Assembly: GCF_004348995.1 (NCBI RefSeq)
Contig: NZ_SMKQ01000080.1
Location: 1 to 34,540, forward strand
Origin: Nonomuraea terrae
GTDB lineage: Bacteria; Actinomycetota; Actinomycetes; Streptosporangiales; Streptosporangiaceae
DNA: 34,540 bases
Direction: 5' to 3'
Part shown: piece by piece, positions 1 to 7,124 of the stretch
Layout: each line of letters opens with the position of its first letter
Numbering within the stretch: the first letter of the stretch is position 1
Translations under genes and position numbers: made by a program
The notes under the pieces: model-generated
Databases searched by the model: none
What the model was told of the DNA's origin: nothing
The model's input: only the letters and a program-made list of their open reading frames with translations

Positions 1-1
1 G

Positions 2-448
2 CCGTACGGGGGCGCGAACGGGTGGGCCGGGCAGATCGGGCACATCCCCGTGCGTCCGGACGGTCTCGCCTGCGGGTGCGGCCAGCGGGGCTGCCTGGCG
101 GCGTACGCGTCCGGCGGGGCGGTGGCGGCCCGCGTCGGCGTCCCCGGGGCCGCCGAGGTGGTCCGGCTGGTTGCCGAAGGGGACGCCGAGGCCGTGCGCG
201 TGTGGGCGGAGGCGGTCGAGGCGCTCGCCCTGGCGCTGGCGACGTACACGCTGGTGGCCGACCCCGCGGCGATCGTGCTCGGGGGCGGGGTGTCACAGGC
301 GGGCGACGCCCTGATCGTCCCGCTGCGCGAGCGCCTGGCCCACCGCCTGGGCTTCAGGAAGGCCCCGGAGGTGCGGGCGTCGTCCCTCGGCCCGCTCGCC
401 GGCCTGATCGGCGCCGGGCTGCTCGCCTGGAGGTCACTCGCCCGGTGA
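2..448 (+). CDS. ROK-family sugar kinase or repressor, C-terminal part (5' end outside window)
   Basis: The frame is open from base 2 and ends at TGA 446-448, giving 148 visible residues. It enters at GANGWAGQIGH and continues into CGCGQRGCLAAYASG, the ROK-family zinc-site signature (His followed by CxCGxxGC). Near the end VLGGGVSQAGD matches the second conserved glycine-rich segment of ROK proteins. ROK proteins are either sugar kinases (glucokinase type, ATP plus sugar) or xylose-repressor-like regulators with an added N-terminal helix-turn-helix. The N-terminal part that would separate these lies to the left of the window. The gene is convergent with the hydratase gene and the two reading frames overlap by 15 bases. 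The family call is firm; the substrate is unknown. Confidence 0.88.
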   Translation, partial: PYGGANGWAGQIGHIPVRPDGLACGCGQRGCLAAYASGGAVAARVGVPGAAEVVRLVAEGDAEAVRVWAEAVEALALALATYTLVADPAAIVLGGGVSQAGDALIVPLRERLAHRLGFRKAPEVRASSLGPLAGLIGAGLLAWRSLAR

Positions 449-1219
449 CACCGGCGGGACCCACGTGGGGGAGCGCTTCTCCATGAACGCCGCGATGCCC
501 TCCTGCCCCTCCTCCGAGGTGAACCGCTCGGCCGACAGCTCGGTCATCCGCCGCATCCCCTCACCGAACGACAGCTGCGGCACCTCCCTGACCAGGCGCT
601 TGGTGATGGCCAGCGCCTCGGGGCCGCCCTTCGTCAGCATCTCGGCGTAGCGGGCGACGGTCGCGTCCAACTCCTCCTCCGGCACCGCCCGCGACAGCAG
701 CCCGATCTCGGCCGCCCGGGCCGCGTCGAACACCTCGCCGGTCAGGAAGTAGTCGGCCGCCGCGCGGGCGCCGACGCGCCGCAGCACCGGCACGGAGATC
801 ATCGCGGGCACGACGCCGAGGCGTACCTCGGTGAAGGCGAACGACGCCGTCAGCGGCGCGATCGCGAAGTCGCACGCCGCCACCAGGCCCAGGCCGCCCG
901 CCCTGGCGGTGCCGTTGAGCCGGCAGACCACCGGCTTCGGGCTCTCCCAGAGCGTCCGCAGGATCTCCGGCAGCGAGGCGGTGACCGGCGCGTCCGGCCG
1001 GCCGTCCCCGGCGCGCTGCTCCTTGATGTCGGCCCCGGAGCAGAACACCTTGCCCGTCGCCGTCAGCACGACCACCCGGGCCTCCGGCTCGGCCAGCGCC
1101 CAGGCGAGCCGGTCGGCCAGGTCGGCGAGCAGGCGTACGGACAGCGCGTTGCGGTTGGGCGGCGAGTCGAGCGTGATGGTCGCGACGCCCGCCGCCAGGT
1201 CCTTGTGTACGAGGCTCAT
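434..1219 (-). CDS. Enoyl-CoA hydratase/isomerase (crotonase) family protein
   Basis: This is a 261-residue protein of normal length for the crotonase fold. SPPNRNALS near the N-terminus, VFCSGADIKE (first oxyanion-hole segment) and GTARAGGLGLVAACDFAIA (second oxyanion-hole segment) follow in the expected order. The segment EVRLGVVPAMISVPVL and the ending EGQEGIAAFMEKRSPTW resemble methylglutaconyl-CoA/enoyl-CoA hydratases of leucine or fatty-acid breakdown, so a LiuC-like role is possible. It would add water to, or isomerise, an enoyl-CoA in the cytoplasm. The start at 1219 (MSLVHKD) is preferred over an in-frame TTG... start nine bases upstream because a TAGCGT box lies 7 bases before this ATG, which fits a leaderless transcript. 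No acyl-CoA dehydrogenase or ligase gene is adjacent, so the pathway is not set by context. Confidence 0.87.
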   Translation of the reverse strand: MSLVHKDLAAGVATITLDSPPNRNALSVRLLADLADRLAWALAEPEARVVVLTATGKVFCSGADIKEQRAGDGRPDAPVTASLPEILRTLWESPKPVVCRLNGTARAGGLGLVAACDFAIAPLTASFAFTEVRLGVVPAMISVPVLRRVGARAAADYFLTGEVFDAARAAEIGLLSRAVPEEELDATVARYAEMLTKGGPEALAITKRLVREVPQLSFGEGMRRMTELSAERFTSEEGQEGIAAFMEKRSPTWVPPVSPGE

Positions 1220-1226
1220 GCGCAGC

Positions 1227-1232
1227 ACGCTA
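1227..1232 (-). promoter_or_regulatory. Leaderless-type -10 box of the enoyl-CoA hydratase gene
   Basis: On the minus strand TAGCGT is followed by 7 bases and then ATG at 1219. No Shine-Dalgarno sequence is present between them. This is the spacing expected when transcription begins at the first base of the start codon. Confidence 0.5.
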
Positions 1233-1261
1233 CCGGGTGCCGATCAGGCCGCCGGCGGACG

Positions 1262-3550
1262 TCAGCCGCAGTGGCTCCAGTCGGACTTCCAGTTCTTGGT
1301 GCCCCACGAACCGCCCCAGATCACGCACTTCTTCGCCGCAGGCAGGCGCAGCGGGCCCGCGTACGAGGTGTACACGCCCGGGTCGGTCGCGGTGGAGCCG
1401 CCCTTGACCTGGAGGACCGCGCTCATCTTGACCTTGCCGGGGTGCACCATGCGGGAGATCGTGATCACGCAGTTCCGGCCCGCACCCGTGTGGTACAGCA
1501 GGTAGATCGTGGCGTCCGCGCCCAGCGAGTGGGTGTCGATGACCTGGTAGCCGGCGCCGCACACGGTGGTCGGCTTGACCGTGTTGGGCTTCGGCGCGGG
1601 CGACGGCTTGACCGTGGTGGGCTTGGCGGTCGGCTTCGTGGTCGGCTTGCTCGTGGGCGCCTTGGTGGGCGACGGAGCCGTCGTGGGGGCCTCGGACGGC
1701 GTCGACGGGTCGTGCGGGGGCTCGACGTTCGAGCGCTTCTTCCTGCTCTTCGTCGGAGACGGCGAGGGGTCCGAGCGGGGCGTGCCGACCGGCTGGCTGG
1801 GCACGTCCACCACCTCGGGCACGTTGGCGACCGGCTTCTTGGTCTTCTTCTCGCCCTGCCCCGACTCGATGTCGAGGGTGGGCACCTCGTCCGCCGTGGG
1901 GACCTCGGGGTCGGAGGTCTGACCGGCGGTCACCGGGGGCTCGCCCGGCTGTCCCGCGGCGCCCGAGCCGTCGCCGGAGGCCTCCCGGGAGGAGCTGCCC
2001 ACGGCCACGACCGGGACCTCCTCCTTGCTGTTCGCCTGCACGACGACCGCGCCGGCGACCACGAGCAGGGCCGCGGCGGCGGCGCCGGTCAGCGCGAGGG
2101 TCAGCGTCCGCCGCTGCTTGGGCGGAACGCCGTCACCCGGCAGCGGACCCGAGGGACGCGCGCCGCCCTGCGGCGGCACACCACCGGGCCCACCCTGCTG
2201 AGGCCCGCCCGGCATACCGCCGGGCTGCGCTCCGAAGGGCATCCCGGGTTGACCGCCCTGGGGGTGACCGCCGTGCGCCGTGCCCGGCTGAGGGTGACCG
2301 CCGTGCGGGCCGCCCTGGGGACCGCCGGGCTGGGCACCGCCCTGGACAGGCCCGCCGTGCGGGATGCCCGGCTGGGCGCCCTGAGGGTGGCTGCCGTAGG
2401 AGGCGCCCGGGTGCGGCGGGAAGCCGTGGTTCTGGGCTGCGGCTGCGGCGTGGTGGCCGTAGTCGCCGGTCTGCGGCGGGGCCGGAGGGACCGGGCCGGT
2501 CTGGAACGGGGAGAGGGGGCCGGTCTGGGACGGGGCCACCGGGCCGGTCCGGGACGGGCCGCCGGCGACGTGGATCGGGTTCGGCTGGGTCCACGGGCCC
2601 GGGTAGACGTCCGCGCCCGGATGCCCCGGAGCCGGGAACGCGTTCGGAGCGGGCGTGGACGGCGTGGGTACGGGCGGCGTGGATCCGGACGGCGTGGCGT
2701 CCGGGCGGCCGGCGACCGGTTCGACGGCGGCGTTCGGCGCGGGCTGGCCGGTGAGGCGGACGATGAGCTCGTCGGCGGTCGGGCGCAGCGCCGGGTCCTT
2801 CGACAGGCAGGCGGCGACCAGCTCCGCCAGCACGCCCTCCATGCCGCCGAGCTGCGGCTCCTCGTTCAGGATCCGGTTCATCACGACGGGGATGGAGTCG
2901 GAGCCGAACGCGGGCTTGCCCGTCGCGGCGTACACCATCGTGACGCCCCACGCGAACACGTCGGCACTCTCGGAGACCGCGGCCCCGCTGAGCTGCTCGG
3001 GCGCCAGGTACGACGGCGTCCCCATGGCCATCCCGGTGGCCGTCGCGCCCGGGGAGTCGAGCGCGCGGGCGATGCCGAAGTCGATCACGACCGGGCCCTC
3101 GGGGCCCATCAGCACATTGGCGGGCTTGAAGTCGCGGTGCAGGATCCCCGCCCGGTGGATGGCCGCGAGCGCGGTGGCCGTGCTGATCGCCAGCCGTTCC
3201 AGCGCCGCGCCCCGCCGCGGCCCCTCGTTGATGACGAGCTCACGCAGCGAAGGGCCCGGGACGTACTCGCTGACGATGTACGGGCGGCTGCCGTCGAGGT
3301 CGGCGTGGAGCACGGGCGCGGTGCAGAACCGGGCCACCCGCTGCGCCACGGCGACCTCACGCAGGAAACGGGTCCTGGCGTCGGCGTCGGCCGCCAGGGC
3401 GTGGTGCAGGAGTTTGACCGCGACCTGCTCGCCCGAGTCGCTCTTGCCGAGGTAGACAACGCCCTGACCGCCCTCGCCGAGCCGGGCGACGATGTCGTAC
3501 GCCCCCAGCCGCCGCGGGTCGTCCGCCGCCAACGGCTGGAACTGATTCAC
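1262..3550 (-). CDS. Transmembrane Ser/Thr protein kinase with an extracellular SapA-like C-terminal domain
   Basis: This 762-residue Hanks-type kinase starts at GTG with GGGGG 6 bases upstream. Kinase elements in order are the glycine loop GEGGQG (residues 25-30), VAVK lysine 46, HRDFKPANVL with Asp140, DFG with Asp157, and the APE-like APEQ near 184. A long Pro/Gly/Gln/His-rich linker with repeated PQGG and PGG units follows, then one membrane span (about 482-505). A Thr/Lys/Pro-rich extracellular stalk leads to a final domain of about 100 residues containing four cysteines (CGAGYQVID, NCVITI, KKCVIWGG, SHCG). That last domain resembles Streptomyces spore-associated protein A as I remember it, so it may be the ligand-binding part. 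The kinase would phosphorylate cytoplasmic Ser/Thr targets in response to an envelope signal. No target is encoded next to it. Confidence 0.92.
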   Translation of the reverse strand: MNQFQPLAADDPRRLGAYDIVARLGEGGQGVVYLGKSDSGEQVAVKLLHHALAADADARTRFLREVAVAQRVARFCTAPVLHADLDGSRPYIVSEYVPGPSLRELVINEGPRRGAALERLAISTATALAAIHRAGILHRDFKPANVLMGPEGPVVIDFGIARALDSPGATATGMAMGTPSYLAPEQLSGAAVSESADVFAWGVTMVYAATGKPAFGSDSIPVVMNRILNEEPQLGGMEGVLAELVAACLSKDPALRPTADELIVRLTGQPAPNAAVEPVAGRPDATPSGSTPPVPTPSTPAPNAFPAPGHPGADVYPGPWTQPNPIHVAGGPSRTGPVAPSQTGPLSPFQTGPVPPAPPQTGDYGHHAAAAAQNHGFPPHPGASYGSHPQGAQPGIPHGGPVQGGAQPGGPQGGPHGGHPQPGTAHGGHPQGGQPGMPFGAQPGGMPGGPQQGGPGGVPPQGGARPSGPLPGDGVPPKQRRTLTLALTGAAAAALLVVAGAVVVQANSKEEVPVVAVGSSSREASGDGSGAAGQPGEPPVTAGQTSDPEVPTADEVPTLDIESGQGEKKTKKPVANVPEVVDVPSQPVGTPRSDPSPSPTKSRKKRSNVEPPHDPSTPSEAPTTAPSPTKAPTSKPTTKPTAKPTTVKPSPAPKPNTVKPTTVCGAGYQVIDTHSLGADATIYLLYHTGAGRNCVITISRMVHPGKVKMSAVLQVKGGSTATDPGVYTSYAGPLRLPAAKKCVIWGGSWGTKNWKSDWSHCG

Positions 3551-3702
3551 GTCGGACCCCCATCACAACCCCAATAGATGAGGCAAAACGCTACCAGCGG
3601 GACCCTTGTCAAGTCTGCCGCTCGTAACAGAACTTTCATGTTTTGACCAAAAAAGTCAGCGTTTTATCGCAGGTGGTGTGGCGAATCCGCAGGTAGGTCA
3701 CG

Positions 3703-3719
3703 TCTTGGTCAACCCAAGA
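3703..3719. terminator. Small hairpin just past the FAD oxidase gene
   Basis: TCTTGG, a 5-base loop, then CCAAGA form a perfect 6-bp stem 9 bases downstream of the minus-strand stop at 3728. There is no clear T-run, so it is a weak terminator candidate. The rest of the 177-base gap up to the kinase start is unusually AT-rich for this genome and probably holds the kinase promoter. Confidence 0.3.
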
Positions 3720-3727
3720 TCATTAAG

Positions 3728-5089
3728 TCAGATGGCTTTACCGGGGTTCAGGATGCCGAGCGGATCGAAGACGGCTTTGATCCCGTTCTGCACCTCGGCC
3801 GCCACCGGCCCCGACTCCATGGCGAGCCAGCGCCGCTTCAGCAGGCCCACCCCGTGCTCGCCGGTGAGCGTGCCGCCGAGCCGCAGCGCGGTGGTGAACA
3901 CCTCGTCCGCCGCGGCCCACACCTCCGCGGGCGGTTCGAGGGTGCCGTGGTCGAAGATGAAGACCGGGTGCAGGTTGCCGTCGCCGGCGTGGGCCGCCGT
4001 GGCGATCAGCACGCCGTGCCGCGCCGCCGCCTCCTCGATCGCGATGATCATCTCGGCGAGCTTGGACCGCGGCACGCACACGTCCTCGACCAGGCACGCG
4101 CCCATCCGCTCCTTGGCCCCGTACGCCAGCCGCCGGACCCCGATCAGCTCCTCGGCCTCCTCGGGGGTGGACGACACGGCCACGAACGAGGCGCCGTTGT
4201 CCCGGCAGATCTGCTGCATGCGCTCGGCCATGGCCTGGCCGTCGGCGGCGTCGGACTGGCCGATCAGCATGGCCTGCGTCGTGTCCTCCAGCCCGATGTT
4301 GCGCCAGTCGTCGATGGCCTTGAGCGTGGTGCGGTCGAGCAGCTCCATGAGCGACGGCTGGCAGCCGGCCGCCATGATCGCCGACACGGCCGCGCCGGCG
4401 TCCCGCGGCGAGCCGAACTCGGCGGCGAACGTCGCGGGTGGCACGGCCGGGGCGCGGCGCAGCCGCACCGTGGCGGAGGTGATCACGCCGAGCGTGCCCT
4501 CCGAGCCGACGAACAGACCCGTCAGGTCGTAGCCCGTGACGCCCTTCATGGTGCGCCGGCCGGTGTTCATGATCCGGCCGTCGGCCAGCACCACTTCGAG
4601 GCCGAGCGTGGAGTCCCTGGTCACGCCGTACTTGACGCACCGCAGCCCGCCGGCGTTGGTGGCCAGGTTCCCGCCGATCGTGGAGATCTCGTACGACGAC
4701 GGGTCGGGCGCGTACATCAGGCCGTGCTCCCGGGCCGCCCGGTCGAGGTCGGCGGTGATGACGCCGGGCTCGACGACGGCGATCTCGTCGGCGGGGGAGA
4801 GCTCCTTGATCGCGGTCATCTTCGCCAGCGACAGGACGATCGCGCCGTCGCCGGCCACCGCCGCGCCCGCCAGGCCGGTGCCCGCGCCGCGCGGCACCAC
4901 CGGCACCCGGTGCTCGGTGGCCCACTTCAGGGTGGTCACCACGTCGTCGCGGGAGGTGGCCAGCACCACGCCGAGCGGCTTGCCCGGCGCCACGAACGTG
5001 CGGTCACGGGCGTAGGAGTCGATCACGTCGGGGTCGGTCACCACGCGCGCTTCGGACAAGGAGTTCACCAGGGAATCAATCGGTCTCAC
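3728..5089 (-). CDS. FAD-binding oxidase, glycolate oxidase subunit GlcD / D-lactate dehydrogenase type
   Basis: The product has 453 residues, normal for the GlcD/D-2-hydroxyacid dehydrogenase family. The N-terminal FAD-binding (PCMH) fold is shown by VPRGAGTGLAGAAV and by GGNLATNAGGLRCVKYG, with GSEGTLGVIT closing it. The C-terminal FAD-linked oxidase domain has HAGDGNLHPVF and, near the end, TGEHGVGLLKRRWL, both family signatures. The enzyme would oxidise a 2-hydroxyacid such as glycolate or D-lactate and pass electrons to a quinone or another acceptor. No GlcE or GlcF partner is adjacent, which favours a single-subunit D-lactate or glycolate dehydrogenase. Translation starts at GTG 5089, 7 bases after a TAGAGT box, so the mRNA is probably leaderless. 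It diverges from the next gene over only 52 bases. Confidence 0.9.
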   Translation of the reverse strand: MRPIDSLVNSLSEARVVTDPDVIDSYARDRTFVAPGKPLGVVLATSRDDVVTTLKWATEHRVPVVPRGAGTGLAGAAVAGDGAIVLSLAKMTAIKELSPADEIAVVEPGVITADLDRAAREHGLMYAPDPSSYEISTIGGNLATNAGGLRCVKYGVTRDSTLGLEVVLADGRIMNTGRRTMKGVTGYDLTGLFVGSEGTLGVITSATVRLRRAPAVPPATFAAEFGSPRDAGAAVSAIMAAGCQPSLMELLDRTTLKAIDDWRNIGLEDTTQAMLIGQSDAADGQAMAERMQQICRDNGASFVAVSSTPEEAEELIGVRRLAYGAKERMGACLVEDVCVPRSKLAEMIIAIEEAAARHGVLIATAAHAGDGNLHPVFIFDHGTLEPPAEVWAAADEVFTTALRLGGTLTGEHGVGLLKRRWLAMESGPVAAEVQNGIKAVFDPLGILNPGKAI

Positions 5090-5141
5090 ACAGTGAACTC
5101 TATGGTTTGCGCCGGACTTCCCTTACAGCCAAACTGCCCGG
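5090..5141. promoter_or_regulatory. Compact divergent promoter of two apparently leaderless genes
   Basis: Only 52 bases separate GTG 5089 (minus) and ATG 5142 (plus). On the minus strand TAGAGT (5102-5097) is followed by 7 bases and GTG. On the plus strand TTGCGC (5107-5112), a 17-base spacer, CAAACT (5130-5135), 6 bases and ATG are seen. The two promoters interleave and neither start has a Shine-Dalgarno sequence. Confidence 0.5.
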
Positions 5142-5714
5142 ATGGATGTGAGGTGCCCGGTGTGTTCGGAGGCCGACCAGGTCATCGCCGTTCCGGGCGT
5201 GGTCGCCGCGGGGACGACGTACAAGATCGGACGGGTCCGCTTACCGGGCGCGCGCGAGATCGCCGACCTGCCGACGGCGGCGGCGCTGGGCGCGTCCCGG
5301 CACGTGATGAGCCGCACGCAGCTGGCGGTCTGGCTGTCGTTCCCCAGCCGCCACTACACGCCCTGGGTCAGGAACCAGGGATACGTGCTGCTCCTCGTCG
5401 CGGCCCTCGTGCACCTGGTCGTGTCGCTGGTGATCGCGATGGGCCAGGACCCGAAGTGGGGCGAGGTGCTGCTCGCCCCGTTCTGCCTGACGGGCCTGTT
5501 CTGGATGCTCGGGCTGCTGAACGTGCTCGGCGCGCGCGGCGCCCGCCGCAGGGACGCGGCCGAGCTCACGGCCAGGGAGAAGGCCCTGGCCGTGTGGGAA
5601 CGGCTGCGCTACTGCCCGCGCGACAACGTGGCCTTCGAGCCGGGCCTCGACATCGCCTTCCATCCGAGCGAGACGCGCGAATACCTCTTCGGTTTCCGTC
5701 CCGGCTCCCGCTGA
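5142..5714 (+). CDS. Small two-span membrane protein with an N-terminal CxxC zinc-ribbon-like motif, function unknown
   Basis: A 190-residue protein I do not recognise by name. It begins MDVRCPVC, so residues 5-8 form a zinc-knuckle-like CxxC pair. A single further cysteine sits in RYCPRDNVAFEPG (about 155-167), a phrase like the second half of a split zinc ribbon. Two hydrophobic segments at about 81-100 and 112-130 should cross the membrane as a hairpin, with a charged RARRRDAAELTAREKAL-like stretch after them that is probably cytoplasmic. Codon use is like the neighbours, and the leaderless-type promoter placement supports the ATG at 5142. It faces the aminotransferase gene tail to tail, with a hairpin shared between the stops. 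It may be a membrane-anchored metal-binding or protein-interaction module, which is inference. Confidence 0.75.
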   Translation: MDVRCPVCSEADQVIAVPGVVAAGTTYKIGRVRLPGAREIADLPTAAALGASRHVMSRTQLAVWLSFPSRHYTPWVRNQGYVLLLVAALVHLVVSLVIAMGQDPKWGEVLLAPFCLTGLFWMLGLLNVLGARGARRRDAAELTAREKALAVWERLRYCPRDNVAFEPGLDIAFHPSETREYLFGFRPGSR

Positions 5715-5729
5715 CCCGAGGCGGTCAGC
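5710..5729. terminator. Bidirectional hairpin containing both convergent stop codons
   Basis: GCTGACC (5710-5716), loop CGAGGC, GGTCAGC (5723-5729) form a perfect 7-bp stem. The TGA of the plus gene (5712-5714) lies in the left arm, and the TGA of the minus gene (read from 5727-5725) lies in the right arm. There is no T-run, so termination strength is uncertain. Confidence 0.5.
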
Positions 5730-6930
5730 CGCGTTCCTCGGCCACCAGCCGCACGCACACGGCCAGCCCCTCGATCGCCTGCTCCAGCTCGTCCAGCCCG
5801 GGGTAGGTCGGCGCGATCCTGATCGTCCGGTCGTCGGGGTCCTTCCCGTACGGGTGCGTCGCGCCCGCGGGCGTCAGCGCGATGCCGGCCGCCTTCGCCC
5901 TGGCCACCACCTCGGCCGCGTGCGGCACCTCCAGGCTGACGAAGTAGCCGCCCTTCGGGCTCGTCCAGCTCGCCAGTCCGCCGAGCCGCTCGGTCAGCAC
6001 CTTGTCGACCAGCTCGAACTTCGGGCCGATGAGCTCGGCGTGCCGGCGCATGTGGGCCGCCACGCCCTCCGCGTCGCGCAGGAACTCGACGTGACGGAGC
6101 TGGTTGATCTTGTCGGGGCCGATGGACTGCTTGGCGGTGTTGCGCAGGAACCACTCGACGTTCGCCGGCGAGGAGCCGAAGAACGACACCCCCGCGCCGG
6201 CCAGCGTCACCTTGGAGGTGGAGGCGTAGACGAACACCCGGTCGGGGTCACCATGCTCGGCGCTGAGCGCCAGTACGTCGGCCAGCTCGGCAGGGGTGTC
6301 GGTGAGGTGGTGCACCGCGTACGCGTTGTCCCAGAAGATCCGGAAGTCGGGCGCCGCGGTCGGCATGGCGGCCAGCCGGCGGACCGTCTCGTCGCTGTAG
6401 ACGACGCCGGTCGGGTTGCTGTACTTCGGCACGCACCACATGCCCTTGACGCTCGCGTCGGCGGCGACCAGGCGCTCGACGACGTCCATGTCGGGGCCTT
6501 CCGCGGTCATCGGGACCGCCACCATCGTGATCCCGAGCCGCTCGCAGATCGTGAAATGCCGGTCGTAACCGGGAACGGGGCACAGGAACGTGATCTCCGG
6601 CTCCTCGATCCACCGGCGCGCGGCGCCCGGCAGCGGGCTCAGCAGCGCGTGCACCACGGTGTCGTGCATGAGCGCGAGGCTCGCGTTGCCACCGACGACC
6701 AACTGGCCCGCGGGCACCTGCAGCAACGGCGCGAACAGCTCCCGCAGCTCCGGCAGACCCTGCAGGTTGCCGTAGTTGCGGGCGTCGCTGCCGTCGGCCG
6801 CGCGGTAGGACGCCGGCAGCCGCAGCATGTCGTTGGAGAGGTCGAGCTGGCTCGGCGACGGCTTGCCCCTGGTGAGGTCGAGCGAGAGCCCACGCTGGGC
6901 GAGGGCGGCGTAGTCACGCTGAGCGGTCAC
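5725..6930 (-). CDS. aspT: AspT-type class I aminotransferase (probable aspartate aminotransferase)
   Basis: The product has 401 residues and matches, from memory, the Corynebacterium glutamicum AspT family (PF12897): LDLTRGKPSPSQLDLS, RNYGNLQGL, FLCPVPGYDRHF, GPDMDVVE, VKGMWCVPKYSNPTG and WDNAYAVHHLTD occur in order. STSKVTLAGAGVSFFG contains the pyridoxal-phosphate lysine (Lys240). The predicted reaction is transamination between aspartate and 2-oxoglutarate in the cytoplasm. The frame is open upstream to 7101, but the conserved part begins at TAQRDYAALAQRG. GGAGGAG lies 6 bases before GTG 6930, while the ATG at 6936 sits too close to it, so I take GTG 6930. A TATCCT box (6966-6961, minus) is a possible -10. 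It diverges from ctaD. Confidence 0.87.
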   Translation of the reverse strand: MTAQRDYAALAQRGLSLDLTRGKPSPSQLDLSNDMLRLPASYRAADGSDARNYGNLQGLPELRELFAPLLQVPAGQLVVGGNASLALMHDTVVHALLSPLPGAARRWIEEPEITFLCPVPGYDRHFTICERLGITMVAVPMTAEGPDMDVVERLVAADASVKGMWCVPKYSNPTGVVYSDETVRRLAAMPTAAPDFRIFWDNAYAVHHLTDTPAELADVLALSAEHGDPDRVFVYASTSKVTLAGAGVSFFGSSPANVEWFLRNTAKQSIGPDKINQLRHVEFLRDAEGVAAHMRRHAELIGPKFELVDKVLTERLGGLASWTSPKGGYFVSLEVPHAAEVVARAKAAGIALTPAGATHPYGKDPDDRTIRIAPTYPGLDELEQAIEGLAVCVRLVAEERG

Positions 6931-7124
6931 GATCATCTCCTCCGAGTCGGTCCGGCTTGCAGGATAGAAGATGTCGCGCCGTGGACCGGCGGACTTCCGC
7001 CATGTGGACGCCCCGCGCAAAAGTCCCGGCGAAGGATGGCAAAAGACGGCTTCCCCCGCGTCGCCGCTTGGCGTGCAATGGGTAGATCGGGGCAGGCACA
7101 ACTCCGTACAGGAGGGGAGCAGCC

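Noticed and set aside
442..454. 13-bp palindrome CCGGTGACACCGG at the ROK stop codon
   Set aside because: It cannot form a hairpin because no loop is left, lies in coding sequence at the convergent overlap, and GC-rich dyads of this size occur by chance.
1205..3577. 790-codon open frame on the plus strand
   Set aside because: It is antisense to the Ser/Thr kinase, whose conserved motifs are unmistakable. High GC keeps the opposite frame free of stops, and its translation is only Arg/Gly/Ala repeats.
3607..3612. TTGACA on the minus strand as the -35 of the kinase promoter
   Set aside because: A perfect -35, but no acceptable -10 stands 16-18 bases downstream (TAGCGT is only 13 away), so I do not call a promoter.
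6937..7101. Extended N-terminus of the aminotransferase
   Set aside because: The extra 50-odd residues lack family similarity, and a clear GGAGGAG lies next to the GTG at 6930.
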